A DNA stretch of 64,000 nt, from the NCBI GenBank assembly GCA_036365515.1, contig CM070875.1, positions 94,411,628 through 94,475,627 on the forward strand, read 5' to 3'. The stretch comes from Torymus aiolomorphi. Its lineage: Eukaryota > Arthropoda > Insecta > Hymenoptera > Torymidae. The notes below the pieces were generated by a model. It worked only from the letters and a program-made list of their open reading frames with translations. It ran no database searches and was not told the origin of the DNA. The position numbers were made by a program, and so were the translations under genes. Of this stretch, positions 24,990-40,030 are shown piece after piece (position 1 is the stretch's first letter; each line of letters begins with the position of its first letter).

Positions 24990-25259
24990 GAGAGTGTCGC
25001 GGTTAATAATCGAGCATCGCGCGACGATGCTTTTCAAATGTGCGCGCGTCTAACGCCGGTGGAGAGAGAGAGAACGTGTGCCTGTTCGGGGCTTGCGCCC
25101 CGGCGATATGGGTGAGCGTGCATGTGGAGATTCGTGGAGAGAGAGAGAGAGAGAGAGAATTTGCGTGTGGCGTTTCCGGGAATCGCATTGCGGCGATCCC
25201 TCAAGTTCGTGCGTACGATTTTCGCGAAGATTTAGAGCGTGGAGAGTAGAGAGAGAGAC

Positions 25260-25308
<49 letters not shown>

Positions 25309-25672
25309 CGCGTGCGCGTCGATTCTCCGAATCGCGTCGCGGCGGGTTTGGTTCGTCGGCGAGGTTCCACGCGGTGTGTCGACGGGTTTCACGAGAGTAA
25401 GAAGAGTGAGAGTGTGCGTGTAGGCGAAAGTGGAATTAGCTATTTGTAGTAGGGATTTTTGACTTTAATAAATTGAGAGTTTACTTGAAGTTGGTGTTTG
25501 AATATTTATTTAGAGGTATACCCTTCCCAACCCTTTCAGCCTCGTAGCTTGCCCAAGTACGACATCACAGCGGAATCTCCTTTTGGACGGTAAGTGTGTC
25601 GAGAGCGAAAATTGAGAATGAGAGAAAGAGGTTAATAATTCTCTTATTTGCGGGTGTTCGGGCACCATCGCA
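23885..25672 (+). repeat. 3' LTR of Gypsy B
   Basis: 1788 bp, about 280 bp longer than the 5' copy. Four hairpin units (24731, 24813, 24899, 25014) replace two. Extra GA tracts (25260-25307), a CGATTCTCCGAATCGCGTCG block and an insert near 24002-24040 (CCCGGCGGGTATTGTGGC) add length. It ends CACCATCGCA followed by the CACG target duplication. Confidence 0.85.
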
Positions 25673-25682
25673 CACGACTATA

Positions 25683-26417
25683 TTATATTAGCCCGATAAC
25701 ATTTTTCTTTTCCACCACTTCTTTACAGTATTTGGATATTTTTAGTTGCTTTCTTTATCTAACTTTTTACGAAACAGATTTTAAATATGAAAAGATTTTT
25801 TACGTAAAATAAATAATAAATTTTATTAACATTTTATATTGAGCAGGATGTTTTCAAAAATAATTAATTGGTTGTTTGGCCAAAGGAACTTATTGCACTG
25901 CATCTATCAATTACGATAAGTGCATTTGTTTGGGGGGGGGGGTACCAACAAGAGGCACCCAATGAATTCAGGGAGCATTTAAAGTCCAGAAAAAGATTTA
26001 GCAAGTTATTTCTCAGACTGTGCAAAAAATGATATGTAAAACTAGTAATAACATAAATACTAGGAAATAACATTTAATAAACTCTTATGACCGTAATAAT
26101 ACTGTCATATGGTATTCAAGACATCCATGCAAAAATTAAGCTAATAAATCTAAATGATAATTTGTTAAAAATTCTTTTAAAATTTTTAATTTGACTCACT
26201 TATTCACTAATTTGAATCACTTATTCTCAGGGAAAACTTATGATTGAATACATTAAAAAGTATCAAACCTAAACTTTTTTATACAATATAAAATTCAAAA
26301 TCTTGTCGACTCGCCGCCAATGAAACAAACCCCAGAGAAAAACAAAGCAACTAAAAATAGTCAAATACTGTATAGAAGAGGTGAGAAAGAAAAATGTTAT
26401 CGGGCTAATATATTATT
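25683..26417. mobile_element. MITE-like element with ~85-bp inverted ends
   Basis: ATATTAGCCCGATAACATTT at the left is mirrored by GTTATCGGGCTAATAT at the right. The similarity continues inwards through CTTTCTTTATC-type sequence and AAAAATAGTCAAATACTGTA. About 735 bp, no open frame of note, with a (G)10 run at 25931-25942. Confidence 0.65.
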
Positions 26418-26877
26418 AGGACTTATTACCTCTCTACTAAATTATCGCTTTGAAAATGATAAACATAACTTCAAAAAGTACTAAATTTTTCGCACTGTCT
26501 TGTTTAAGAGATCATAGGGACGTTCTAAATTGTTTGCAACAATTTGAGAAGTTCGAAAATGTAAATATAAGAGATTTTTCAAAAGAATGTTAAAAAGTTT
26601 GCCTTCTTTTATATAATTAACGCCATTTAATAAAAACGTTTTACATTTACGTACTTTTAAACATTTTTTCAAATGTACGAAATCTTGGCGATTTGTTATA
26701 TTTAAATAGATTAAAAATTAGAGCATGGGAAAGTGAGTAAAATGATAAATCGCTGTCATTAAAAAACATGTACATATTTTTAAAAAACATGAACGAAAAC
26801 CTGAATTGTGATATTTACTAAAATATGATTTTTCGAATTATTAAAATTTCAACTCTACTAGATCATTAAAAAAAACC

Positions 26878-28608
<1,731 letters not shown>

Positions 28609-29255
28609 TAATTTAATAACAATTTTTTATGTTATGACTAAATGATTATATTTCCGAGGATATGGTGGGTTGATTATATCACAAATATAAATACAAACTG
28701 TAAAATCATTTAGGCTCATAATCCTAGCCCATTTGGATTTTGACTTGGAATTTTCGTTTTAGTTTCTGTGAGGCTTAAATAAAACAATTAAAGCATAAAG
28801 GCATTTTTTCCGCATCGCCTTTGCGCATTTTAGGTTATACAGTTAAGCGATACTGTAATTATTCTTCGATTAAAATCTGTGACTTTGCTTTATTGCATTT
28901 TAGATATAAATTAAATAGGGATTCTTTCGCACGAAGTAAATATAACAATATTTTTAATTAATTTACTTTCGGTGAATTAAGTTATTCAGGATACAAAATA
29001 TTCATAACTAAACAAACGTTATCCAAGATATCATAGTACTTCAATAAAATTAGCGCATTCAATAAAATAATTTTGAAAAATGCCAATTTTACTGGTAATG
29101 TAAAAAAAAATATATCAATTATAATTAAAATTTCAATTCTACTAGAGAATAAAAATTGAAGTAAAAAAAATGTGTGTGGTATAATATATTATATTATTAT
29201 ATTAATAAAAGAAATTTTACGTATGTTATAAAAGAAAAAAAAAAGAAAAAAAATT

Positions 29256-29330
29256 TGCGAGTCAGAATCGAACTCCGATCCAAAAGAATAGAACAAAAGT
29301 AGCTGCGCGACTTAGCCACCGGGGCTACTG
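29256..29330 (-). ncRNA. tRNA-like head of a possible SINE
   Basis: On the minus strand a box A-like GGCTAAGTCG is followed about 40 bp later by box B GTTCGATTC in a T-arm that pairs well (TCGGA with TCTGA, one G-T). A T-run (TTTTTTTT) follows. The acceptor ends do not pair, so this is not a working tRNA gene but fits a decayed tRNA or a tRNA-derived SINE with a Pol III promoter. Confidence 0.4.
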
Positions 29331-29894
29331 TTACTATACTCATGTATTACAGTAAAATCGTTTATGTTTATTTTACCCCCTTCGGGTTTGAGTTGTGGCT
29401 TTGAATTTGGATTTTGTAGTTGTCAGTTTAAAATTCCGTTCATTTGGATCTAATTAGTAAAAAAGTTCGACCGAGCGGCGATGGTCAGGCCGCTCGGGTT
29501 GTCGGGACAAGTAAACAGAGCCACACTGTAAAAAAGACCTGTGTGAATTTACTAATTCGAGAGTGGGTAATCAGAGTAACAAACGTTCAGAATAGTAAAA
29601 TCACTATGACGCTGTATTTTCTCAATTGGCATTGTAATTTTACATACGTAAAAAATTAAGAAAAATTCATGCAGTAAAATTACAATATATTTTATAAAAT
29701 CAATTAAGGCTATATTTAAATAAAATATACAAAGCTGTGGTTATTTTAAATAAAATAATTTTTTTTTAGGTATAAAAATACGTTTATTAAATAATTTAAT
29801 AATTGAATATAATATTTTTTTACAGTCTTTATCTACTACTATAAAAAATACGTATTATAATACGTTTAAGTATCTTAAACTATCAGATTTTATT
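29331..29894. other. Unassigned AT-rich sequence
   Basis: A short open frame (29444-29659) has no recognisable domain. A perfect 9-bp stem (CCGAGCGGC with GCCGCTCGG, 29471-29497) lies in it. Nothing else is supported. Confidence 0.4.
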
Positions 29895-31415
29895 ATCAAA
29901 TGTCTTTCGCATGCACAGTTAATAATTTTCTAAAGAAGGCATGGACCTTCTGGCTGATAGTTTGGCTTTTATAGTACTTCTAGTTTTGTCATTAACATAG
30001 ATATCGAACCACCTTATTTGTGCAAATTCTAAAAAGCAATTAGCTTTTTCTGGCCATACATTGTTAAAAACAAAGTACTAAGCGACTAACATGATTATAG
30101 CATCACAAATATTATTCGTTCGATCAACTACATCACAATCCATTATAAATAAATATGCATGGAGCTTTATAAAACTTAAATGATATATTGGAAAAATTAT
30201 AGAATTTAATGTAAATAGGAGAATTCATACCTAAAGAAACTATAAATGGATAATCATATGACAGTGTAATGTTTCCTGTTGCCTGCAACAAAGTAAATGC
30301 ATATTAGTATAGAAATTTTATACAAAAATAAAAAGTAGTTATTTTACATGTACTTTTTCTGTCTTGAACAAAACCTCAGAATCTTGCTTAAAATGTTTAA
30401 AAACCGTCTTCAAAGACAGAACTTCTTTTGTTCTTCAGTATCCGTTTCATTTAAATTTATAAACTTCTTCAATTGACCGTAGGCTAATAATTTTGGGATG
30501 TCATCACCAATCCTTTTTGCAATATCTGGTATATTTTTTTTTGTTAATAATGTAAAATGCTCAAATAAATACTTTTGTTTTAACAAACAAGGCCATGATT
30601 CTCGAATTTGCGGTAAAATGATTATTTTACTTAGATTATTTAAAAATATTCTCTGTAAAGGAAACGAATTACTGAAAGCTAGTGTACTTAATCGTACTGT
30701 TTCAGAATTGTTTTCATTGAAAGTTTCAAATGTAAGTAAAAACTGTCGATCGCTTTCTGCACTTTCTGCCGTAACTCCTGGGTTGTAATACTCGGGCTGC
30801 CAGTTCACACAACCTACCTTAGTATTCTGCAAACTTTATCGTTTCTTCAACGGTATTTGTAATTCATTGCTGAGGCTGGTAGACATAAATGGTCTATTTA
30901 AATAATGGTTGCAATTAGTCATAATTGATAACACACTCTGTATTCCATTACCCTATCGTCTTCCATCTTCAAATTTGTCCTCAAAAGTGTCTGGATACTT
31001 ATTCATAAGCTCAAGAGCTACTTTTTTAAGTACAGCTATCGGTATTTTATGGTTAATACAGTGCATTTCATCGATAATTTTAGTTACCGTTTTTTTAATA
31101 ATATTTCTATGTTTGATTCCATGGAATCTGAAAATTTTCAAAATTCTTTTCATTTTCTTGATTATCATTTATTTCTATAGTACTTTGAGAAGAATCCTCT
31201 GCATCTTGATTATTATTTACAGGTAATTCGTTATGATATTTCGCATTTGATACTTCTAAATCACTTGTTGATGCATTTTGTAAGACATTGGGATCGGAAT
31301 TATTTTTTGTATTAAAATCTAAAGATTTTTGAACAGTACTATCTGTCTTTGTAGGTTGCATTTCATTACTATTGTTTAATGAAGTATCCCGAAAAGATGC
31401 TGTAGTTATTACCAC
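29895..31415 (-). pseudogene. Uncharacterised multi-exon-like protein family (broken)
   Basis: Reading down the minus strand: a Ser/Asn-rich N-part (31415-31107), a helical block IIDEMHCINHKIPIAVLKKV then ELMNKYPDTFEDKFEDGRR (about 31090-30955) ending in a stop, then in the same sense SNELQIPLKKR and a stop. An open 140-residue frame follows (30832-30410; motifs WQPEYYNPGVT, QIRESWPCLL, FEHFTLL). After that, VFKHFKQDSEVLF is followed by a possible intron (donor after GAAAAA, acceptor TTGTTGCAG near 30285) and a short exon (ATGNITLSYDYPF). The last block is ICDAIIMLV, a TAG, YFVFNNVWPEKANCFLEFAQ. I recognise the arrangement as a repeated uncharacterised animal family but not its function. Several stops make it a pseudogene. 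Confidence 0.5.
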
Positions 31416-31775
31416 ACAAACGCTGTAGTATAGGCCTGTAGTAGTTACTACACAATAACTACTGAAAAATACTGTAGTTATTTCGGACTGTAGTTATAAC
31501 CACACAAAATTACTACAGGAATTTTGTAGTTACTACTAGAGACAATATGTAATAATTACTACAGTATGTATATAAGCAGTAACTGCACAGTGTAGTTGGT
31601 ACAACAGACAGTCTGTAGTAGTTACTACAGGGAGTGTGTAGTAAATACTTCAGAGAGTGTGCAGTAGTACCTATAGTGCGTAGTTGGTACTACAGTCAAT
31701 CTTTAGTAGTTACTACAGGGAGTGTATAGTACTAACTATAGCGTGAAGTAATTATTTCAAGGAGTGTGAAAATAA
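31415..31775. repeat. Degenerate GTAGTTACTAC tandem repeat
   Basis: About 360 bp built from variants of TGTAGTAGTTACTACAG and GGAGTGTGTAGT, with a loose ~30-35-bp rhythm. The core GTAGTTACTAC is nearly self-complementary. Confidence 0.6.
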
Positions 31776-32260
31776 ATAACAAAAAAATGCAATTTTGCAT
31801 GAAAAATTAGCCTCCTAAAGGGTACATTTTATCTCTTGTAACGGTCTTAATCGGAAATTAATATATTTTCACCATACCCTGGCCGAAAGTACCACTTTTG
31901 CTCCAAGCTTAAAAACGCAAATGTGGTATTTTCGGCCCGGGTATCGTGAAAAATAGTATACGCACCACGGAAGCAAAATTGCCCAGCCCACATCTCGTGT
32001 TTGCCACCATTGTCTTCGGCTCAGGTGGCAATTTACACGATATATGGACTGTTAAAGTTTTTTCCTCCATAGGTGCGTAATATATTATTAAATGGCACTT
32101 TAGAATCTTATACACAATCGCGATTAGAAGCGGCAATAGTTTTGTAACACGGAAATAAGAGTGGGCTGTACTCCACGCAAAGCGATATGAATTCCTCAAC
32201 ATGCAAGATGCAACGCGAACCTTATTCGACCCCACTAATGTGTTGCTTTTCCGAATAACT
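31776..32260. other. Unassigned sequence with an inverted repeat
   Basis: ACCATACCCTGGCCGAAAGT (31871) and the reverse complement of TATTTTCGGCCCGGGTATCG (31926) can form a ~30-bp imperfect hairpin. The second arm shares CCCGGGTAT with the ribozyme motif downstream. No gene seen. Confidence 0.4.
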
Positions 32261-32333
32261 AGCGTTTCGACCCGGGTATGTCCGTTGGACTCGTCAGTAA
32301 GGCATAGTGTGGACAGACCCTGCCTCAGACGCT
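32261..32333 (-). ncRNA. Hammerhead ribozyme, type III
   Basis: On the minus strand the order is AGCGT-C, TGAGGCA, loop, TGCCTTA, CTGACGA, stem II, GAA, ACGCT. Stem III is AGCGT with ACGCT (5 bp, including the A15.1-U16.1 pair). The cleavage triplet reads GTC. Stem I is TGAGGCA with TGCCTTA (7 bp, one G-U). The core CUGANGA (32291-32297) and GAA (32266-32268) are both intact. Stem II is unusual: a GTCC-AAC-GGAC hairpin is followed by 11 extra bases (ATACCCGGGTC) before GAA. Hammerheads process multimeric RNA of Penelope-like elements, retrozymes and satellites. Which of these applies is unknown. Confidence 0.7.
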
Positions 32334-33021
32334 GGAAAACGTATTAATTCCCACGCGCTCGTTAATTTACATGAATCCCTCACACATCGTGTTATGTCAT
32401 AATTGCAATTCCTACTGTTGTTCGATGAGTCCGGTCCCGTCTCACGATATCTATCTACTGGACGGTTGTCGCGTGGCGATGATACGGGCGTGCAATGTGT
32501 TTTTGAGCCGGCGACTATTATCCGGTGGTGCATCATCGCTGTGATCTCATGCATCCCCATTGCGAAGCACCTGGATCGTCGTCATCGTGGGATCCTAGTG
32601 ACCCCACTACCGGCACTGCTCGATCATCTCCTCGCAACACCTCCTATTCTTCAACCCATACCTCCCTACTATAATGGGTCACGCATAAGCTCACAACTAC
32701 GATCACGTGTACCTTCCACGCGATTGTTGTTGACTCGACCAGAGCTCGAGTGTGACTGCCGAGCGGGCGCTCGTGGCACATCAGCCTTCGCGCGCCGCGT
32801 GCTCTCCCTATTACTCGCCCGTTCCCCTCACCACGCTAACACTCCCCGCCGTTCGGACGCTTTCGTGGTTCGTGCGCTCTCTCCGATCACCACCGCGTAA
32901 CTGCCGCGTCTTCTACGAATTTCTGACCTTTGCTTATATTTTCATCTTATTCGCACTATTAACCCTTACCTATCTTACACGCGGACGCGTTTTCAAATAA
33001 TTTTCTATTTTAAAATTATTC
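32334..33021. other. Unassigned GC-richer sequence
   Basis: A 165-residue open frame (32403-32900, plus) has no recognisable domain and a composition rich in S, R and P, so it is probably chance. This may be the remaining body of the ribozyme-bearing repeat, interrupted at 33022 by the next transposon. Confidence 0.35.
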
Positions 33022-33024
33022 TAA

Positions 33025-33917
33025 CAAGGAAACCGATCGAGGTGTCCGCCTCCGATTTTCCTGAATTTTTGATATGTTGTAGAGGACCGAAAAATAAGAG
33101 ACTCGCAATTTTTTTTATCGGCCCAATCCCTTATTAAAGGGGTGAAAACCGCCCTTAAAGTTTACCCCCGAAAACGATTTTTTTTAATATCTTAAGTTCT
33201 AATCGATATTTTGAAATGAAACAAAATGGAAAATATTTCTCCTTGAATTATGTAACCATCAAGTATAGTTTGGTCCTCGAGGGTGGCAACCCTTACTTTT
33301 TATTTTAGAAAAACCTTATTTTTTAAACTATTTCTGCATATAATATTTGCAATAAAATTAATTAATTATTATAAAAATCATTTTTTGACTTAAAATAAAA
33401 AATAAAGTTTACGTGTTTCAGGGTTTTTGCAAATAAACATGTCATCAGGGGTAAACAACCCTTTAGGCACAAAATACTTTCAAACTATTAAAATTAATAT
33501 TTTAAGTTATATATAATGCATAATTTATTTTTATTTGGGCTATTTTTTCTATGGGCCCAATTTCCTATTAAAGGGATACAACGCACCCCTAAAAATCACC
33601 CCTAAAATAGGTTTTATCTGAATATCCCAAGTTCAGATTCAAATTTAAAATGAAACAAAATGAAAAATATTTCTCTTTGAAATGCCAAATTAGCTACCCT
33701 TATATTTTATTACGGAAAAAATTTTTTTTTTAATTTTTTTTGTATACGATATTTGCAATAAAATTAAATAATTATTATTAAAATTCAAAATCAAAGTTGA
33801 CTTGTTTTAGGATTTTTCCTAATAACAACATTATTGGGGTTTAGGAGCCCCTTGGACACGTATACTTACAATTAGTACCTTTGAAATAAATATTTTGAGG
33901 TGTATGGTGCGTATAAT
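33025..33917 (+). repeat. Left inverted arm of DNA transposon copy 2
   Basis: Matches the inverse of 37875-38764 with few differences. It holds internal sub-repeats (ACAAAATGAAAAATATTTCTC-type block at 33226 and 33654). Confidence 0.8.
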
Positions 33918-35594
33918 CAGAATAAATAATCATGGATATTTTATTTATTGCAGATTGATTTGTCTATAGGCTCAATTTTCTATTTAATGAATAAAAATCA
34001 CTGACAAAGAATTTGACAATTTCGTTATTTTAATGTTCAAAATATAATAGCATAAGATAAATAGAGGAATAAATAATTACATGACTATATTTTTATTATT
34101 TCTGCATAAATATTTGTATGCAGAAAAGCTTTTAAAAGCTGAGCCAGGATTAAAATTATTTTCATGGTATATTTTGCAATTAGTTTTTTTTTATATATCA
34201 CTGCTTGATAATTATAGTTTACTTATAATTTTAGAATATTTATGTTTGCGTATTTAGGCATATCACATTATATTTCATTTGTACTTTTTCATAAATACTT
34301 ATTTTTAAGTAAATATTTTCCTGATTTCTATTTATATATATGAATAAGCGATTTTTTGTAAGCCCATCTTGTAAACATGCATAAGCAAAGATGACGCAAG
34401 TGAGCTTGGAGTCCACGGCTGTCTAAAAACGGATTAGTTAGTCAGTATATTTTTATCGGTTCTGTTGCGAGGTACAAATTTTTGAGAGTCCGCTATTTGT
34501 TTTTTTCCTACAATAGAATTTATTATTTCATAAAAATCAAAAAATAGAAAAAATGAAGGTAAATCCTATCAACGTCATAAATTTATTATTGGCAGCATTC
34601 TCAGGGCTTCAGATACCAGAAAGTCCTGTTAATCTTGTTGAAATGGATTTAGCTGAAAAATTCGAAAATATTTTATACGACAGTATGAATAATTTTAATG
34701 CGATTGAAACAATGGAAGAAGAAACATTAGATTTTCAAGAGCAATTTAAAAATTATGAAGTACAGGCCATTGAAGATGACGCAATTTTCAATGAAAAAAA
34801 AGATTATGATGTATGTTCATACGATGATGAAGAGATGAGCTTCGATTATAAAAAAAGAGCAGTCGAATATTGGAGATCAGGTAAAACTAAAAAAAATCGC
34901 AGTATAGAAAGTGTTAAACATCGATTTAAATTAGTTAATTCAGAACGGCAACTGCGTCGACGGGCTAGTTCAAATCAACAAAGGTGGAACTTACAAAGAA
35001 AAATTATATCAAATTTCTGAATTTGTTTTAAAAAATCTCAAAGAATCTCTCGAAGCTGGCCATATTATTCACGATATTGATATACGTAGGTGGGCCTTAG
35101 AAGCTAAAAATAATTTAGAATTTAATGATGTTAGATTCAAAGCAAGTGATTTTTGGCTGCGAAAATTTAAGAAAGCTCACAGAATTGTCAGTAGAAAAAT
35201 AAACAAATTTATAACAAAAAAAACTCTTGAGGACAAAGAAACTGTAAATCAAGAAGCCAGTAAATTTGTAGCCGACATCAAACTACTGATTTCAGAAGTT
35301 GGAACTGAAAATACCTACAATGCTGATCAAAGTGGATTTCAATTAGAATTACATACTGGTCGTACATTAGCAGAAGAAGGAACAAAGACTGTTGAATGTG
35401 TTGTGCAATCTGTTTCATCAACAACACATAGTTATACAATATTACCTATAATTAATGCTGCTGGAAAATTGCTCTCTCCATTATTTATAGTTTTAAAAGA
35501 GACTAAAGATGAATTTGGACCAATAATACAAAAAAATTTATTTCAGCCAGATAACGTATGTTTGATGGCATCTAAATCTGGCAAAATGACATCA

Positions 35595-36960
<1,366 letters not shown>

Positions 36961-37874
36961 TCATTTTCGGAAATGGTTAAGGGATGTATTTTTTCCAAAT
37001 GTTGGAAAAAATAGTATATTATTGCTAGATTCTTGGAGTGGACATTGCACAGAAGCAGTCGAAAGAGAAAAACCTGATGATAAAAACATCAAACTTTTCA
37101 AAATTCCTAAAGGTACGGAAAAATACAACCGCTGGATGTGTTTGGTTTTCGTATATGGAAAAATTTTGTGAGACACTTTTCCGATAGTGTAATTTTGTTG
37201 GATAAGGATATAAGTTTGCACGTACGAAATAATGTAATTAAATTGCACTCTCTGGTGCACAATCAGTTATCTTCTTCTCGATATGTAAATCTTTTTAAAT
37301 ACTCTTGGTATAAAAGCGGTTATATCGATAATAAACCAAATGAATTTTTAAATCCGGTGGACTTTAGCTTTGGTGGATCCCAAGCTCATTATGAGGTACC
37401 AGGATGTAAAAATACTGCTATTATAAAATATTCATGGTGTCAGAAATCACTCTGCTTAAAACATTTTTTTGAAGATTTTCATTATTGTTCAACCTATAAT
37501 CCTTAAACAAAATTAATTGCGATAAGAACTAAATTATAAGCTCATTTATAGAGTTTCTTTGAATATTTTTTGACTATTTGTGAAAATATACCTATATTTT
37601 ACTTTTAATAAAAATTAATTACATAATAACAATTAATATTTTATATTATATTTTTCTATTTATATTTTAATTTTTTTATTTTTATTTATATTTTTCTATT
37701 CGTTAGATTAGTCAATCATTTAACTCACCTATTCTTTTCCCGGTTCCATCCTTTTTATTTACCTATAAATACGAACAAAATATTCGAATATAAATTGCAC
37801 AATAAGTATAAGAGTTTATAAGTGACTTCATTAATTACGCTATCTCGATAAAAAAAACTGACACAAAAATAAAC

Positions 37875-38764
37875 TAAATCTGCATTATACACCTCAAAAT
37901 ATTTATTTCAATGGTTCAATTGTAAGTATACTTGTCCAAGGGGCTGCTAAACCCCGATAATGCTTTTATTAGAAAAAATCCTAAAACAAGTCAACTTTGA
38001 TTTTGAATTTTAATAATAATTATTTAATTTTATTGCAAATATTGTATACAAAAAAAATTAAAAAAAAATTTTTTCCGAAATAAAATATAAGGGTAGCTAA
38101 TTTGGCATTTCAAAGAGAAATATTTTTCATTTTGTTTCATTTTAAATTTGAATCTGAACTTGGGATATTCAGATAAAACCTATTTTAGGGGCGATTTTTA
38201 GGGGTGCGTTTTACCCCTTTAATAGGAAATTGGGCCCATAGAAAAAATAGCCCAAATAAAAATAAATTATGCATTATATATAACTTAAAATATTAATTTT
38301 AATGGTTTGAAAGTATTTTGTGCCTAAAGGGTTGTTTACCCCTGATGACATGTTTATTTGCAAAAACCCTGAAACACGTAACCTTTATTTTTTATTTTAA
38401 GTCAAAAAATGATTTTTATAATAATTAATTAATTTTATTGCAAATATTATATGCAGAAATAGTTTAAAAAATAATGTTTTTCTAAAATAAAAAGTAAGGG
38501 TTGCCACCCTCGAGGATCAAACTATACTTGATGGTTACATAATTCAAGGAGAAATATTTTCCATTTTATTTCATTTCAAAATATCGATTAGAACTTAAGA
38601 TATTAAAAAAACCGTTTTCGGGGGTAAACTTTAAGGGCGGTTTTCACCCCTTTAATAAGGGATTGGGCCGATAAAAAAAATTGCGAGTCTCTTATTTTTC
38701 GGTCCTCTACAACATATCAAAAATTCAGGAAAATCGGAGGCGGACACCTCGATCGGTTTCCTTG
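37875..38764 (-). repeat. Right inverted arm of DNA transposon copy 2
   Basis: Reverse complement of 33025-33917, ending TTTCCTTG before the TAA duplication. Confidence 0.8.
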
Positions 38765-38767
38765 TAA

Positions 38768-40030
38768 GTGACTAGGGGCGACCCTACCTACACAAGGAGA
38801 TGCCCTGGTGGTCACCTACCCAGGGCCCGGGAGGGGGTTTACACCGCCCTGGCTTTATGCCACTACCACTTACACGAGTAAGGGGAGCGCCGAGTCGGGC
38901 GAACCAACTCGACTTGGTCGGCTTTATCCCGTAGGAGTAATCACCGACCTATGCCCTTACTTCGCCTTTACCTTGCTTGCTGTCCGTGACTGGAGAACTC
39001 AGTTAGAGCTGGAGCTGGAGACTGGAAGCAGAAGGAGGCCTCGCTCGACGTCTCCCCCCCATTTATACCCTGATTTGTAGATGATCGATTATCTAACTGC
39101 TCGCTCGGGAGTGTGCGCAATCACCCTATTTGCATATACCGTAGGGCTGAGATCGCGCAACCTTCCTAAGATTCTTGGATCCTAATTGGCCTCGATTGTC
39201 CTTCAGATCATTCCGCTGACCATTATCTGGAACATTCCTTTTTAACATGCAAAAATGTGAACACACAGTTTATGTCATGCCATGAAAGTATGATAAAACG
39301 CTTTCTCATCCTTTTGTTAGTTGGTTTTATATCCGTGGTTAATAAACAATTGATAAATAAGTAAATTTTTAGTTCAGTTAGTTAATGCATTTATCCTGGA
39401 AAGAAAAGTATACATTAACATAAAACAACACAAGAGTTGGATTTGCGATTATCGACTTAGTTGGAATATATATTTGGTTTGTTTTTTTCCAATCGGTATT
39501 CCTTAAAATTTATTAAGTAAGTTGATTATTAGATTCCGTCTCACTCGCACTCATACCATCACCCATCATGCCCTCTCTGTCTAGTTTCGTCAGATAACAC
39601 GTGGATTTTAGGTAATTATCTTATCACCAATTTCCTGGAAACTTATCTGCCACCTGTAATTCGGGGGCGCGAAATTCAATTTGGTGGGTAGATAATTTAA
39701 TAGGACAAGATAGTCATGAATGGAATATGACAGCATAATTTACATTTTATTCACTTGGATATTTGTTATTAATTGTGCATGCGACATTCATTTGTTAATA
39801 ACAAATAAAGGTTCGGGATTTGAATTTCCTGCCATGACTGTCAGCGCTAAAAAACTCATCTGAGTACTTTGTAGTGAGTTACCATCCTTAGGTCGAGATG
39901 GCGCATCGAGTACCGTTTTGTCACTTTGGGCCATCACGGGAATTGCGTCGGTAAACAGAATTCCTTCCGATCTTATACTTTGATAACCAGACCTTATAAT
40001 GCACGGCGTTGTGTCCGTTACAAACTTATA
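38768..40030. other. Unassigned sequence
   Basis: 38768-39080 is GC-rich, with a 90-residue frame rich in P, T and R and no domain. 39100-39780 is AT-rich. A minus-strand open frame at 39788-40087 (99 residues, no ATG at its first codon) has protein-like composition (LDAPSRPKDGNSLQ) but I do not recognise it. Confidence 0.35.

Larger units (their letters stand above)
12398..25672 (+). mobile_element. Gypsy LTR retrotransposon B, complete ends, internally deleted and interrupted
   Basis: The two LTRs start TGTGACGTGG and end CACCATCGCA. The 4-bp sequence CACG flanks the element on both sides (12394-12397 and 25673-25676), a target site duplication. Order: 5' LTR, leader, gag N-part, foreign DNA transposon (about 14856-20000), rest of gag fused to the RNase H tail, integrase, Arg/Glu-rich tail, polypurine tract, 3' LTR. 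Protease and reverse transcriptase are missing, so it is non-autonomous. Confidence 0.85.

Noticed and set aside
29471..29497. Perfect 9-bp stem-loop CCGAGCGGC/GCCGCTCGG
   Set aside because: Isolated, no T-run or RNA-gene context; could be chance in a GC-rich patch.
31926..31950. Second hammerhead-like word TTTTCGGCCCGGGTAT
   Set aside because: Shares CCCGGGTAT with the ribozyme at 32261 but lacks CTGANGA and a GAAA with pairing stems.
32403..32900. 165-residue open frame
   Set aside because: No recognisable domain, first codon not supported by any signal, and composition fits chance in GC-richer DNA.
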